Part shown: one piece after another, positions 1 through 8,592 of the stretch | How the letters are laid out: each line of letters starts with the position of its first letter | Position numbering within the stretch: the stretch's first letter is position 1 | Source of the DNA: Hyphomicrobiales bacterium | GTDB taxonomy: Bacteria; Pseudomonadota; Alphaproteobacteria; Rhizobiales; Aestuariivirgaceae | Direction: 5' to 3' | NCBI GenBank assembly: GCA_025359045.1 | Contig: JANYHN010000030.1 | Location: forward strand, 1-64,000 | Length of the DNA: 64,000 nucleotides | The notes under the pieces: generated by a model | What the model was told of the DNA's origin: nothing | Database searches by the model: none | Seen by the model: only the letters and a program-made list of their open reading frames with translations | Position numbers and translations under genes: made by a program

Positions 1-5
1 TGATT

Positions 6-90
6 TGGTGCCCTGAAGAGGACTCGAACCTCCACGCCTTTCGGCACACGGACCTGAACCGTGCGCGTCTACCAATTCCGCCATCAGGGC
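6..90 (-). tRNA. tRNA-Leu (anticodon CAG)
   Basis: Read on the minus strand this is a class II tRNA. A 7-bp acceptor stem pairs positions 84-90 with 10-16. There is a D-loop with GG, an anticodon loop TTCAGGT giving anticodon CAG, a long variable arm, a T-arm with GGTTCGAGTCC, and an encoded CCA at positions 6-8. The length and variable arm fit tRNA-Leu decoding CUG. The gene is transcribed leftwards, away from the NDUFA9-like gene. Confidence 0.95.
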
Positions 91-99
91 AACGGCGCT

Positions 100-128
100 T
101 CCTTAGGGGGCGGGCATTTGGCTGTCAA
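100..128 (-). promoter_or_regulatory. Candidate promoter of tRNA-Leu
   Basis: On the minus strand TTGACA (positions 128-123) is followed after exactly 17 bases by TAAGGA (105-100), about 10 bases before the tRNA 5' end. The -35 is perfect and the -10 is weak, as is common in alphaproteobacteria. The assignment is inferred from spacing and position. Confidence 0.45.
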
Positions 129-215
129 CCAAACTGTGGCATGTGGGCCTTTGCATCTGACATATAAGCCCGTTAAAAGGCGAACTAACATATTTTCAAA
201 TCAAGGGCTCATCAA

Positions 216-1196
216 TTGACGACTTCAAACTCAGACAAACTCATCACCATTATTGGCGGCTCAGGCTTTATCGGCCGCCATGTGGTCAGAGCTTTGGCCA
301 AACGCGGCTACCGCGTGCGCGTGGCCTGCCGCAGGCCTGATCTTGCGGGACATGTTGTGCCGCTGGGTGTTCCGGGGCAGATCGTTCCGATTCAAGCCAA
401 TGTGCGCTTTCCGGCGTCTCTTGCTGCGGCCTGCGAAGGTGCTTTTGCGGTGATCAATCTGACAGCCGTGTTTCACAATGCCGGTGCGCAAACTTTTGAA
501 GCTGTGCATGAGTTTGGTGCAACGGCAATTGCTAATGCCGCCAAAACCGCCAAAGCCCAAGTGTTCATTCATATGTCTGGTCTAGGTACTGATAAGCCCT
601 CCACGAGTGTGTATGTCAAAAGCCGCGCCAAGGGTGAGGTCAATGCAGCTGCTGGATTTCCCGGTGCAATCATCATGCGCCCCAGCGTCGTGTTTGGGCC
701 AGAGGATAATCTGTTCAACAAATTCGCATTAATGGCGCGCTTTTCACCCCTCTTGCCCTTGATTGGCGGTGGCAAATCAAAATTCCAGCCCGTGTTTGTA
801 GGTGATGTAGCCGAAGCCTTAGCCACTTTGGTGGACATTGGCGTGGCGGATGGCAAAGCTTACGAATTGGGCGGGCCAGAGATCATGAGCTTCAAGCAAA
901 TTTTGCAGTTCATCTTAAAAACCACACAGCGCAAGCGTTTGCTATTGCCCATTCCATTTGCTGTGGCTTCAATTATAGGCACTGTTGCAGGCCTGCTGCC
1001 AAACCCGGCGTTGACGAAGGATCAAGTTGAACTTTTAAAAGCCGATAATCTCATTGACGCCAAAGCTGAAGCGGAAGGCCGCACCTTAGAAGGCCTCGGT
1101 ATTACCGCGCGCACCGTGGAAGCAGTCGTGCCGAGCTATCTTTACCGGTTCCGTAAAGCTGGTCAGTTCAGTTTGCCAAATGCAAAGCCGGAATAA
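216..1196 (+). CDS. NDUFA9-like complex I-associated NAD(P)-binding protein (atypical SDR)
   Basis: A 326-residue extended/atypical short-chain dehydrogenase. The N-terminus carries the Rossmann motif GGSGFIGRHV (residues ~14-23), followed by an SDR-like core and a C-terminal region typical of NDUFA9-type proteins. In mitochondria the homologue is a complex I accessory subunit with bound NADPH. In alphaproteobacteria the protein is usually annotated as 'complex I NDUFA9 subunit family', and its enzymatic role is not established. The start is TTG at 216, giving MTTSNSDKLITIIGG, with only a weak ribosome site (AAGGG). Its 3' end overlaps the convergent uppP gene by 34 bp. Confidence 0.85.
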   Translation: MTTSNSDKLITIIGGSGFIGRHVVRALAKRGYRVRVACRRPDLAGHVVPLGVPGQIVPIQANVRFPASLAAACEGAFAVINLTAVFHNAGAQTFEAVHEFGATAIANAAKTAKAQVFIHMSGLGTDKPSTSVYVKSRAKGEVNAAAGFPGAIIMRPSVVFGPEDNLFNKFALMARFSPLLPLIGGGKSKFQPVFVGDVAEALATLVDIGVADGKAYELGGPEIMSFKQILQFILKTTQRKRLLLPIPFAVASIIGTVAGLLPNPALTKDQVELLKADNLIDAKAEAEGRTLEGLGITARTVEAVVPSYLYRFRKAGQFSLPNAKPE

Positions 1197-1984
1197 ATCA
1201 GACCCAGTAATGCGCCACCCAAAATGACGCGGTAGATGACGAAGGGCAGGAAGCTGTGGTTGCGGATCAAGCGCATGAGAAATGCGATGGTCATTAAGCC
1301 GATGAAGAAAGTGAGAATGCCGCACAAGATCATAGGCCCGGTAATCGGATCATGATTTTTGAGTGCGTGACCAATTTTGACAATTGAACCGGCAGCATTG
1401 GCTGGAATTGAAATCAAAAATGAAAACCGCGCCGCGTCAGAGCGCAGAAATCCCAAGGCCCGCCCTGCGGTCATGGTTATCCCCGAACGGCTGGTGCCTG
1501 GGTTCAGCGCCAGCATCTGAGCGAGGCCAATATAAAGTGCGGTCTTGGGTGTGGTGTCAGCAACGCGGTTGCGGTTCAGGCCATAAACGTCAGCCGCATA
1601 AAGCGCCAAACCGAAAACGATAGAGTTGATTGCGATGATCAAGGGTGAACGCAGCATTTCATCAAAATGCGTGATTTGAAAAATCAGGCCCAAAACCATA
1701 ACAGGAATGGAGGCGATGATAACATTGAGCACCAGTCTGGACGAAGCCGTTGTTTGGCGTTTAATCAAATCGAGAAGCCCGCGAAACATCGAAACCACAT
1801 CACGCCAGAAATAAAGAATGGTAGCGGAAACTGTGCCGACATTGGTGATGGCATCAGTGAGAGCACCTTGATCAGGCCAGCCTGTAAGCGCAGGAACTAA
1901 AATATCATGGCCGGAAGATGAAATGGGGAGATATTCGGTGATGCCCTGAATCAATGCCAGAACGATGATTTGCTCAATCGACAT
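1163..1984 (-). CDS. uppP: Undecaprenyl-diphosphatase UppP (BacA family)
   Basis: An integral membrane phosphatase of about 273 residues that converts undecaprenyl diphosphate to undecaprenyl phosphate. It recycles the lipid carrier for peptidoglycan and other envelope glycans and confers bacitracin tolerance. The N-terminus MSIEQIIVLALIQGITEYLP leads into SSSGH (family motif E-x-L-P-x-SS-x-GH), and the second signature PGTSRSGIT lies mid-protein. Several hydrophobic helices follow. An upstream extension of the open frame to 2077 exists, but ATG at 1984 gives the family N-terminus. It sits convergently against the NDUFA9-like gene. Confidence 0.93.
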   Translation of the reverse strand: MSIEQIIVLALIQGITEYLPISSSGHDILVPALTGWPDQGALTDAITNVGTVSATILYFWRDVVSMFRGLLDLIKRQTTASSRLVLNVIIASIPVMVLGLIFQITHFDEMLRSPLIIAINSIVFGLALYAADVYGLNRNRVADTTPKTALYIGLAQMLALNPGTSRSGITMTAGRALGFLRSDAARFSFLISIPANAAGSIVKIGHALKNHDPITGPMILCGILTFFIGLMTIAFLMRLIRNHSFLPFVIYRVILGGALLGLIYSGFAFGKLN

Positions 1985-2113
1985 AAAGTTCCCCGGTTTA
2001 CCTTCGTTTTCGAATCTCTTGCTGCTATACCAGTCTGGGCTTATATGCCACATATTCGTTGAGGCAAATCGCGGCACGCCTCTTAATTTTTATTTAGATT
2101 GGTCAGAAAGTAG

Positions 2114-2797
2114 ATGCCGAAACTTTATCATTTTGCGCTTGATCCTTATTCGAGGCGAGTACGGTTGAGTTTGGCTGAGTATGGCGAAGTCTGCCAATTG
2201 GCCGATGAGCGCGCTTGGATGCCAAGCCAAACGGTGCGGGATTTGAACCCTTCAGGATTATTGCCAGTGTTTGTCGAAGATTCTGGCCTTGCCATTGGCG
2301 GCATTGAAGCATTGGGTGAATATCTTGAAGAAACCCGCATGGGCAAGATGCGGCTGCTTCCCGGCAATGCTTATGCACGCGCTGAAATCAGAAGAATGAT
2401 CGCTTGGTTTGATGTGAAATTTTATACCGAAGTGACAGAGCCATTGCTGACTGAAAAAGTGATCAAGCGTTTTATGGATTACCATGCAGGCGGTGGTGCC
2501 CCTGACATGTCACGGGTGCGCCATGCCAAGGCGCGCATCAAACCGCATTTGGATTATGTGGCCTATCTGGCCGAGGAACGCTCTTGGCTTGGTGGCGAAG
2601 AACTATCCCTCGCCGATTTGGCTGCCGCTGCACATATTTCTGCGATTGATTATTTAGGCGATATTGATTGGTCGGACAATCCGGTGGCCAAAAGCTGGTA
2701 TCAACGTATCAAGTCGAGACCATCCTTTCGCGTGCTGTTGGCTGACACACTGCCCGCCATGCCGGCTTCGCCAAATTACGCCGATCTTGATTTCTGA
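2114..2797 (+). CDS. Glutathione S-transferase family protein
   Basis: A 227-residue cytosolic GST. The N-terminal thioredoxin-like domain begins MPKLYHFALDPYSRRVRLSL, with the usual L-Y-x-x-x-x-SRRVR pattern. The glutathione-site P is in GLLPVFVED and the E-x-L motif in IGGIEALGEYLEE. The C-terminal helical domain has the usual SLADLAAAAH capping motif (~residues 163-172). The substrate is unknown. Its stop overlaps the start of queG, so the two genes are probably co-transcribed, an arrangement also common in rhizobia. Confidence 0.88.
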   Translation: MPKLYHFALDPYSRRVRLSLAEYGEVCQLADERAWMPSQTVRDLNPSGLLPVFVEDSGLAIGGIEALGEYLEETRMGKMRLLPGNAYARAEIRRMIAWFDVKFYTEVTEPLLTEKVIKRFMDYHAGGGAPDMSRVRHAKARIKPHLDYVAYLAEERSWLGGEELSLADLAAAAHISAIDYLGDIDWSDNPVAKSWYQRIKSRPSFRVLLADTLPAMPASPNYADLDF

Positions 2798-3893
2798 TTT
2801 AGTCGCAAACTTCAAAGTCAAAGCGCTGGAACTGGGCTTTGGAGATGTGCGCGTGACGTCAGCTTCGTTGAGTCCGGTCATTGGTGTTGAACTTGAGGCC
2901 TATGTTGAAGCAGGTCATCACGGTGATATGGGCTGGATGGCCGAAACTTTAGATCGACGAAGAACGCCTGATGCAATGTGGGCTGAAGCAAAGTCGGCAA
3001 TCATGCTCGCCGTGAATTACGATCAGGGAATGGATGTTTTCGCGCGGCTTGAGAAAAAATCAACGGGCGTGATTTCGACTTATGCTTTGAATCGCGATTA
3101 TCATGACGTGATCAAATCGAAACTGAAAATTCTGGCGAATTGGTTTGCAGGCGCGAGCAAGCATGACGTGAAAGTGTTTGTTGATACAGCTCCGTTAATG
3201 GAAAAGCCATTGGCCGCCAAAGCGGGATTAGGGTGGCAAGGCAAACATACAAATCTCGTCTCGCGCAAATTGGGCTCGTGGTTTTTTATTGGTTCGATTT
3301 TGACAACAGCCGAATTGGATTTTGATGAACCAGAGATCGATCATTGCGGAACATGCAGGGCCTGTCTGGATATTTGTCCGACCAAAGCATTCCCTGCCCC
3401 ACACCACATTGATGCAAGACGCTGCATCTCTTATTTGACGATTGAACATAAGGGCCACATCGCCCCAGAATTTCGCAAAGCCATGGGCAACCGGATTTAT
3501 GGTTGCGATGATTGCTTGGGTGTTTGCCCGTGGAATAAATTTGCGCGTGAATCATCGGAAATAAAATTTAAAGCGCGAGAGGACTTGGTTTCGCCCAGTC
3601 TTGCCGAGTTGTTGAAACTGGATGATGCAGAATTTCGAACGCTATTTTCAGGCTCATCCGTCAAACGCATCGGTCGTGATCGATTTATCCGCAATGTGCT
3701 CATCGCAGCGGGTAATAGCAATGATTCAAAACTCATCCCCGTTGTATTACTGTTGATTGGTGATCCATCTTCTTTAGTGCGTGCTATGGCGGTTTGGGCA
3801 TTGGCGCAATTATCGAAAAATGATTTTATGCATGAACGCAAGAAAATGAATGAGACAGATGAAGGTGTTCTTCTCGAATGGAACGCAGCATGA
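2787..3893 (+). CDS. queG: Epoxyqueuosine reductase QueG
   Basis: This enzyme performs the last step of queuosine biosynthesis, the cobalamin-dependent reduction of epoxyqueuosine in tRNA to queuosine. About 368 residues. The sequence shows the family core GLGWQGKHTNLVSRKLGSWF and two 4Fe-4S clusters: CGTCRACLDICPTKAF and CDDCLGVCPWNKFA. A C-terminal HEAT-like segment (LVRAMAVWALAQL) follows. The open frame extends upstream into the GST gene. The best start is TTG at 2787 (MISDLVANFK), overlapping GST by 11 bp, because the family begins about there. The downstream gene starts in its stop codon. Confidence 0.93.
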   Translation: MISDLVANFKVKALELGFGDVRVTSASLSPVIGVELEAYVEAGHHGDMGWMAETLDRRRTPDAMWAEAKSAIMLAVNYDQGMDVFARLEKKSTGVISTYALNRDYHDVIKSKLKILANWFAGASKHDVKVFVDTAPLMEKPLAAKAGLGWQGKHTNLVSRKLGSWFFIGSILTTAELDFDEPEIDHCGTCRACLDICPTKAFPAPHHIDARRCISYLTIEHKGHIAPEFRKAMGNRIYGCDDCLGVCPWNKFARESSEIKFKAREDLVSPSLAELLKLDDAEFRTLFSGSSVKRIGRDRFIRNVLIAAGNSNDSKLIPVVLLLIGDPSSLVRAMAVWALAQLSKNDFMHERKKMNETDEGVLLEWNAA

Positions 3894-4723
3894 AACATCT
3901 TTTCTGTTTTGGCTTTGGTTTTTCGGCGGAAGCTTTGGCTCATAAACTTAATCCTATTGAATGGAGTGTCACCGGAACTAGTCGATCCGCGGATGGTGTT
4001 GCTGCAATTAACGCGCAGGGGTTTAAAGGTGTGCTGTTCAGTGAGTTCCATACTATTCCGGAATCGGTAACTCATATCGTAACATCAGTGCCACCAAGCG
4101 ATGATGGTGACCCGGCTTTGCTGCGGTTCAAAGATGAGTTATTGAGTCGCGCGAAAACATTTGAGTGGGTCGCTTATCTTTCAACTACGGGTGTTTATGG
4201 CGATCGCGGTGGTGAATGGGTCGATGAGGAGAGCGAACTTCAACCCAATACGGATCGCGGGCAGCGACGGGTTGATGCCGAGGCGGCATGGCAACAAGTT
4301 GCTGGTCTGCCGCTTCATATTTTCAGGCTTGCGGGAATTTATGGGCCGGGGCGAAATGCTTTTGAAAGTTTGAAATCCGGTAAGGCGCAACGTGTGATCA
4401 AGCAGGGGCAGATTTTTAGTCGCATTCATGTGGACGATATTGCTGGCGTACTTTTGGCCTCAATCAAAAATCCTTATCCGGGGCGCATTTATAACTTGGC
4501 CGATGACGAGCCTTGCCCGCCGCAAGATGTGATCGCCTATGCCGCAGAATTATTGGGGCTGCCAATTCCGCCTGATGTTGCGTTTGACGATGCCAAGCTT
4601 TCAGAAATGGCAAAAAGTTTTTATGCGGATTCAAAACGGGTTTCCAATGTGCGGATCAAAAATGAATTAGGATATGAACTGAAATATCCAAATTACCGCG
4701 TTGGCTTAAAGGCATTACTCTAG
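3890..4723 (+). CDS. NAD(P)-binding SDR family protein (YeeZ-like)
   Basis: A 277-residue atypical short-chain dehydrogenase/epimerase. The N-terminus MKHLFCFGFGFSAEALAHKL has a degenerate GxGxxG nucleotide-binding loop. YLSTTGVYGDRGG carries the Ser/Thr-Tyr region of the family, and FRLAGIYGPGRN is the usual SDR C-terminal motif. The function is not known beyond probable NAD(P)-dependent oxidoreduction or epimerisation of a nucleotide-linked or small substrate. ATG at 3890 overlaps the queG stop (ATGA), implying translational coupling. An in-frame ATG at 3878 is less likely. It ends convergently, overlapping the hydrolase by 4 bp. Confidence 0.8.
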   Translation: MKHLFCFGFGFSAEALAHKLNPIEWSVTGTSRSADGVAAINAQGFKGVLFSEFHTIPESVTHIVTSVPPSDDGDPALLRFKDELLSRAKTFEWVAYLSTTGVYGDRGGEWVDEESELQPNTDRGQRRVDAEAAWQQVAGLPLHIFRLAGIYGPGRNAFESLKSGKAQRVIKQGQIFSRIHVDDIAGVLLASIKNPYPGRIYNLADDEPCPPQDVIAYAAELLGLPIPPDVAFDDAKLSEMAKSFYADSKRVSNVRIKNELGYELKYPNYRVGLKALL

Positions 4724-5532
4724 AGCGTTTCACCATCAGCGTGTTTGGCCAGAATTAGAACTGTTTCTTGCAAAAGGCGCAGTTGGCCAGATGATGAAAG
4801 TCTGTGGTCACCATCTTTAATGAAGGTCAATGTAATATCTGGCCCAGTAAGTGCCTCGAAAGTTTTGATGGCGTGAGGCGGTGGAACATCCAAATCGTCA
4901 GAACCCTGTAAGATTCGAACTGGAAATGGCAGATATAATTTATCACGGAGCAGCAAATGCTTTTCGCCATCGGCCAGAAGTTTTACCGTGATCGCATAAG
5001 GTTCGCCATAAGCTGAGGGGCGCTGATACATGCCCGTGTCACGAAGCTCTTGCCTTGCGGATTCGTTAAAATGATCCCACATCAAATCCTGTGTCATGTC
5101 GGTTGCGGGAGCAAGTAATACCATGCCTGCAATACGGCGAAACGCTGATGGGTCTTCCTCGCGTAAACGTCTTGCGAGCAGCAATGCCAGCCATCCCCCC
5201 ATGCTGGAACCGACGATGATGCGTTTGCCTTTTGCATGTTGTAAAAACATGTGAGTTGCTTGTTCAAGCCAGTCGCTGATTGTCCCATCGGTAAACAGTC
5301 CTGAGGATTCCCCATGGCCCGAATAATCAAAACGCGTGAGCTGCCGTCTTGTAGCGCTAGCAAGATTGGCCAAGCTTTCAGCTTTCGATCCGCGCATGTC
5401 TGATTTAAAGCCGCCAAGCCAGAAAAAACCGCTTGGCCCAAATGCATCATGGCCGCCATCTCTAATGTAGGCGAGCCGCACATCTTCAAGCGCATCGTCA
5501 AATTCAAGTGCAGCCACGCTGGAAATCCTCAT
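4720..5532 (-). CDS. Alpha/beta hydrolase family protein
   Basis: A 270-residue alpha/beta-hydrolase fold protein. The nucleophile elbow is GSSMGG (Ser ~residue 109), with candidate acid Asp in GSDDLDVP and catalytic His in DGDHRLS near the C-terminus, so the triad looks complete. The oxyanion region is FFWLGGFKSDMRGSKAE, and FDYSGHGES is also typical. It resembles ABHD10/BAAT-like thioesterases or carboxylesterases, and the substrate is unknown. No signal peptide, so cytosolic. It is divergent from infC. Confidence 0.85.
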   Translation of the reverse strand: MRISSVAALEFDDALEDVRLAYIRDGGHDAFGPSGFFWLGGFKSDMRGSKAESLANLASATRRQLTRFDYSGHGESSGLFTDGTISDWLEQATHMFLQHAKGKRIIVGSSMGGWLALLLARRLREEDPSAFRRIAGMVLLAPATDMTQDLMWDHFNESARQELRDTGMYQRPSAYGEPYAITVKLLADGEKHLLLRDKLYLPFPVRILQGSDDLDVPPPHAIKTFEALTGPDITLTFIKDGDHRLSSSGQLRLLQETVLILAKHADGETL

Positions 5533-5642
5533 CTGATTCAGTGTCTATACGCCATGCCCATTGTTCTGCTAAGAGGTGGCCACCGGATTCGCAATAACCA
5601 TTGCAAAACCGCACCCGATCAACATTAGGAGATACACCACCC

Positions 5643-6212
5643 TTGAGTATACCCCCACGCAAACCGGCGCCAGTGCGCAGCGCCCAGCCGGCCCCGAAGG
5701 AAGAAACCCATCGCATCAACAACAAAATTGACAGCCGCGAAGTGCGCTTGATTGATGCTGAAGGAAACAATGTTGGCGTTGTGCTGACCCGTCAAGCTCT
5801 CATCATGGCTGAGGAAGCCGAATTGGATCTGGTTGAAATTTCCCCAGATGCAAAACCGCCTGTGGCGAAAATTCTCGATTTTGGCAAATTCAAATTCCAA
5901 GAACAAAAGAAAGCCAATGAAGCGCGTAAGAAACAGCGCGTTATTGAAATCAAGGAATTGAAGCTGCGCCCCATGATCGACGATCATGACTATGAAACGA
6001 AGATGAAAGCTGCAAAGCGCTTCTTTGATGAAGGCGACAAAGTGAAAGTGACGCTGCGCTTTAAAGGCCGCGAAATGGACCACCAAGAACTAGGCCATAA
6101 GCTGCTGGCCCGCGTGAAAGTGGATACCGCGGAGATTGCCAAGGTTGAAATGGAACCGCGCTTTGAAGGCCGCCAGATTATTATGATTCTGGCACCTAAA
6201 GCCGCAAAATAG
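5643..6212 (+). CDS. infC: Translation initiation factor IF-3
   Basis: IF-3 binds the 30S subunit, keeps it free of 50S and proofreads start-codon/initiator-tRNA pairing. The product is 189 residues. The N-domain has the characteristic [20 protein letters not shown], then the linker [20 protein letters not shown], then the C-domain [16 protein letters not shown] place the start at TTG 5643 ([16 protein letters not shown]) because AGGAG at 5627-5631 lies 11 bases upstream. A longer frame from TTG 5601 lacks such a site. Non-AUG starts are usual for infC, which is autoregulated through its own start codon in enterobacteria. A strong terminator follows. Confidence 0.95.
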   Translation: MSIPPRKPAPVRSAQPAPKEETHRINNKIDSREVRLIDAEGNNVGVVLTRQALIMAEEAELDLVEISPDAKPPVAKILDFGKFKFQEQKKANEARKKQRVIEIKELKLRPMIDDHDYETKMKAAKRFFDEGDKVKVTLRFKGREMDHQELGHKLLARVKVDTAEIAKVEMEPRFEGRQIIMILAPKAAK

Positions 6213-6220
6213 ACAATTTC

Positions 6221-6252
6221 AGAACGCATAATATTATTATGCGTTCTTTTTA
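6221..6252 (+). terminator. Rho-independent terminator after infC
   Basis: A perfect 12-bp stem (AGAACGCATAAT paired with ATTATGCGTTCT) and a 3-base loop are followed by a U-rich tail. It starts 9 bases after the infC stop and ends the infC transcript before the SGNH hydrolase gene. Confidence 0.9.
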
Positions 6253-6313
6253 TTCCTGCCATAATTTGGGCATGATTGTATGGTTTTAAGTCCTTCAATA
6301 GGATTTATAGATT

Positions 6314-8311
6314 ATGACAATATTATGGCGGTTTATATTTTTGGTTTTGTTTTTGGGGTGCAACTTTGCATCTGCATCTGCCGAAACGCTGACCTCTTCC
6401 AATGTGCAGATCGTTTGGAAAGTGTCCAACCGTTTCCGCTTGTTCCGCGACCCAAACATTTTCAAGCAACAAGAACTGGCCTGGCGGCAATATGGCCAGC
6501 ATGTGAACCAGCGCTCTGGTTCTACCGAAGACAGCGCGATGTTTTATTATAATAGCTCTGTGCTGGGCACTGAGCATGTGCTCAATGATCGGCGCATTCC
6601 TTTTACAAATATTCTGCGAACCAAATTTGATTGGCGGGGGTGGGCTGCTTCGGCGGTGGGTGAAACCTGTTGGAATGAAAAACAGCGCCGCCACACCGGA
6701 TGCAGCGATATTGAAACCTATGTGAATCCGAAATTCCATGAAATTGAGATGCAGTTGAAACCCGCGAGTTCAAAAAATCTTGTGTCGGAATTTAATTGCG
6801 TTTGGCATGTGGGTGACGGAAAGGAATTGAAGGCACCTTGCGATGAAACCGTAAAGGCATATCTGCCATATCCTGAAGGCGCTACGATCTCGGTCAATGT
6901 TGAGGGCGAAAGGCCCATTAGTATTGATGCACGAGTGAAAGACATTCTGATTTTAGGTCTGGGAGATAGCTTTGCATCAGGCGAGGGCAACCCCGATGTG
7001 CCAGTAGAGCTAGATGAAAATCACCGATCACAAAATCTCTATCCAGCGCGGGTGAATGGTGATGTTTCGGGATCAGCCGTGTGGCTTGACCAACTATGCC
7101 ACCGCTCACTTTACAGCCATCAATTGCGCGCTGCGTTGCAGATTGGGCTGGAGAACCCCCATGGCGCTGTCACTTTCATGGGCTATTCGTGTTCGGGCGC
7201 ATCAATTGATAAGGGCATTCTAGGCCCGCAGTCTTACGTGGAATATGTGAGCGACAGATCGAGAAAATCGTCTGATTCACTTATCAGACCCACCACGGGC
7301 GGAAAAAAGGATACGCAGCTGTATTGGGCCTTACGCGAGTTATGCAAAGTTGAACTGGGCAATGACAATGGCACTTGGGTTTGCCCACAAGGCCAGTTCA
7401 GGCGCAATGTCGATTTTGTATTTCTATCGGTGGGCGGCAATGATGTGGGCTTTGCTAATCTTGTGGCATGGTCAACATTGCGCGAAGGCGCATCGTCTGT
7501 GCTTGCCAAATTTTTTGGTGCAACAGTGCCTGCTGATCAATTTGCAGCAAATGTGAAAGATAAATTGGGCGCGTCCTATGCAAGGCTGGCCCATGCGTTG
7601 GAAGCATCCATACCCTTGAGCAATGGTGAAATGACTTATGATCCATCTCGAGTCGTCTTAACTGCATATCCTGATATTCTTGCTGATGAAAATGGCAAGA
7701 CTTGCGCAGGCGTTGATGGCTCTGACCAACCTGAAGATGCTTATGCTGCGAACCAATCGCTTGATCGGTTTTCCTCTTGGCTGGTGGTGACAAAGTCCAA
7801 ACTCGACCAAGCTCACGCTCAGCTTGACGTTCTGCACCGCAGTATGGGTGAGTTGGCCGAAGCCAATGGCTGGACTTATGCCGGGCGTGCCTACAATGAT
7901 CAACCATTCAAGGGCCATGGCTTTTGCGCGCAGCGCAAAGACCGGACTGATGATCCAGCTGAAATGTTGATGATTCCGTGTTGGGGAAAATCCGAAAGGC
8001 CGACCCAGACCTGCCAATCAACTATTTTTGCCAATGGTGCAGGGTGGAAACCTTATGATCCGGCGACGCAAAACTATCCTTATGCGTTGCGTCAACGCTG
8101 GGTGCGCAGCTTTAATGACGCGGTGATGGTGATGAACCAGAAGGTGGTTGATAAATATGGCGGGATTGATGAGCCGGCTTCCAAAGCCAATTTTTCTGAA
8201 ACAACCGGTGCCATGCATCCGTCAGCCGAAGGACATGCGTCTATGGCGGATGCCATAATGATCGATTTAAGACCTGAACTGGCCAAGGTTTTTTCCGACG
8301 AACAAAAATAA
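6314..8311 (+). CDS. Secreted SGNH/GDSL-family hydrolase, large
   Basis: A 665-residue exported esterase/lipase-like protein. The N-terminal signal peptide is hydrophobic (WRFIFLVLFLGC) with likely cleavage after ASASA (~residue 23). Block I LGLGDSFASGEGN (~215-225, nucleophile Ser ~219), block III LSVGGNDVGF (~371-380) and block V HPSAEGH (~635-641, catalytic His) give all main SGNH elements. The protein is much longer than typical 200-300-residue members. It has about 200 unassigned residues before block I and a long insertion before block V. Many cysteines suggest disulfides in the periplasm or outside. The substrate is unknown. It stands alone; its stop codon overlaps a terminator that serves the opposite strand. 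Confidence 0.82.
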   Translation: MTILWRFIFLVLFLGCNFASASAETLTSSNVQIVWKVSNRFRLFRDPNIFKQQELAWRQYGQHVNQRSGSTEDSAMFYYNSSVLGTEHVLNDRRIPFTNILRTKFDWRGWAASAVGETCWNEKQRRHTGCSDIETYVNPKFHEIEMQLKPASSKNLVSEFNCVWHVGDGKELKAPCDETVKAYLPYPEGATISVNVEGERPISIDARVKDILILGLGDSFASGEGNPDVPVELDENHRSQNLYPARVNGDVSGSAVWLDQLCHRSLYSHQLRAALQIGLENPHGAVTFMGYSCSGASIDKGILGPQSYVEYVSDRSRKSSDSLIRPTTGGKKDTQLYWALRELCKVELGNDNGTWVCPQGQFRRNVDFVFLSVGGNDVGFANLVAWSTLREGASSVLAKFFGATVPADQFAANVKDKLGASYARLAHALEASIPLSNGEMTYDPSRVVLTAYPDILADENGKTCAGVDGSDQPEDAYAANQSLDRFSSWLVVTKSKLDQAHAQLDVLHRSMGELAEANGWTYAGRAYNDQPFKGHGFCAQRKDRTDDPAEMLMIPCWGKSERPTQTCQSTIFANGAGWKPYDPATQNYPYALRQRWVRSFNDAVMVMNQKVVDKYGGIDEPASKANFSETTGAMHPSAEGHASMADAIMIDLRPELAKVFSDEQK

Positions 8312-8344
8312 AACGGCCGATGGTGGGATAGGCACCATCGGCCG
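8301..8344 (-). terminator. Rho-independent terminator of a minus-strand transcript
   Basis: A perfect 12-bp stem (CGGCCGATGGTG, 7-base loop, CACCATCGGCCG; positions 8314-8344). On the minus strand it is followed by TTTTATTTTTG. There is no T-run on the plus-strand side, so it terminates minus-strand transcription. No protein gene precedes it on that strand, which points to a small RNA. Confidence 0.8.
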
Positions 8345-8470
8345 GAACAACCAGAGGCAGAGCGCCCCCGAACATACTTCTGGTGGTTAAAAAGACTCAG
8401 ATTTGGCGTTAAGGTTATCAAACTAACGAATTAGCCTGACCACCATGCTGGGGGAGCCCGCTATCCAAGT
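8301..8470 (-). ncRNA. Candidate structured small RNA (unnamed)
   Basis: About 170 bases on the minus strand end in the terminator at 8301-8344 and contain a rod-like fold: CCCCC(~8447-8451) with GGGGG(~8365-8369), then CAT/ATG, then GTGGT/ACCAC, enclosing an inner stem-loop CTAATTCGTTAG. No convincing protein is encoded; the longest in-frame stretch beginning at a start codon in the core is MVVRLIR. The 5' boundary is inferred from the operator/promoter region at 8474-8542. I do not recognise an Rfam family. The architecture (long imperfect hairpin plus terminator) resembles 6S-like or regulatory RNAs, but that is only analogy. Confidence 0.4.
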
Positions 8471-8473
8471 CTT

Positions 8474-8493
8474 TTGTCAATCTAAATTGACAA
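8474..8493. promoter_or_regulatory. Operator-like inverted repeat TTGTC-N10-GACAA (copy 1)
   Basis: TTGTCAA-N6-TTGACAA lies directly upstream of the candidate small RNA, between it and the divergent MarR-type gene. The same TTGTC-N10-GACAA spacing recurs at 8520-8539, so it is probably the binding site of the adjacent regulator (inference). Confidence 0.6.
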
Positions 8494-8516
8494 TCATGAG
8501 ATAGGTATCAGCTCCT

Positions 8517-8542
8517 TTATTGTCAACTTAACTAGACAATAA
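8517..8542. promoter_or_regulatory. Operator-like inverted repeat TTGTC-N10-GACAA (copy 2)
   Basis: TTATTGTC-N10-GACAATAA is an 8-bp inverted repeat with the same half-site and spacing as copy 1. A third, degenerate site (TTATTGTCAA, 8581-8590) runs into the MarR start codon. On the minus strand the box supplies a TTGACA -35-like hexamer with a TATCTC hexamer 17 bases downstream, a possible promoter for the small RNA. Confidence 0.6.
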
Positions 8543-8592
8543 GTTGTGCATAGACGCTTGCGCAATTTGCATAGGCATGTTTATTGTCAATC

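Noticed and set aside
5601-5642. An upstream TTG start for infC adding 14 residues
   Set aside because: It lacks a ribosome site, while TTG 5643 has AGGAG 11 bases upstream.
8092-8421. A minus-strand frame that includes the terminator region
   Set aside because: It runs antisense through the SGNH gene and across a terminator, and the sequence is not protein-like.
8301-8475. Assignment of the candidate RNA as 6S RNA
   Set aside because: The rod-like shape is suggestive, but I cannot see the conserved 6S elements or the usual gene neighbourhood.
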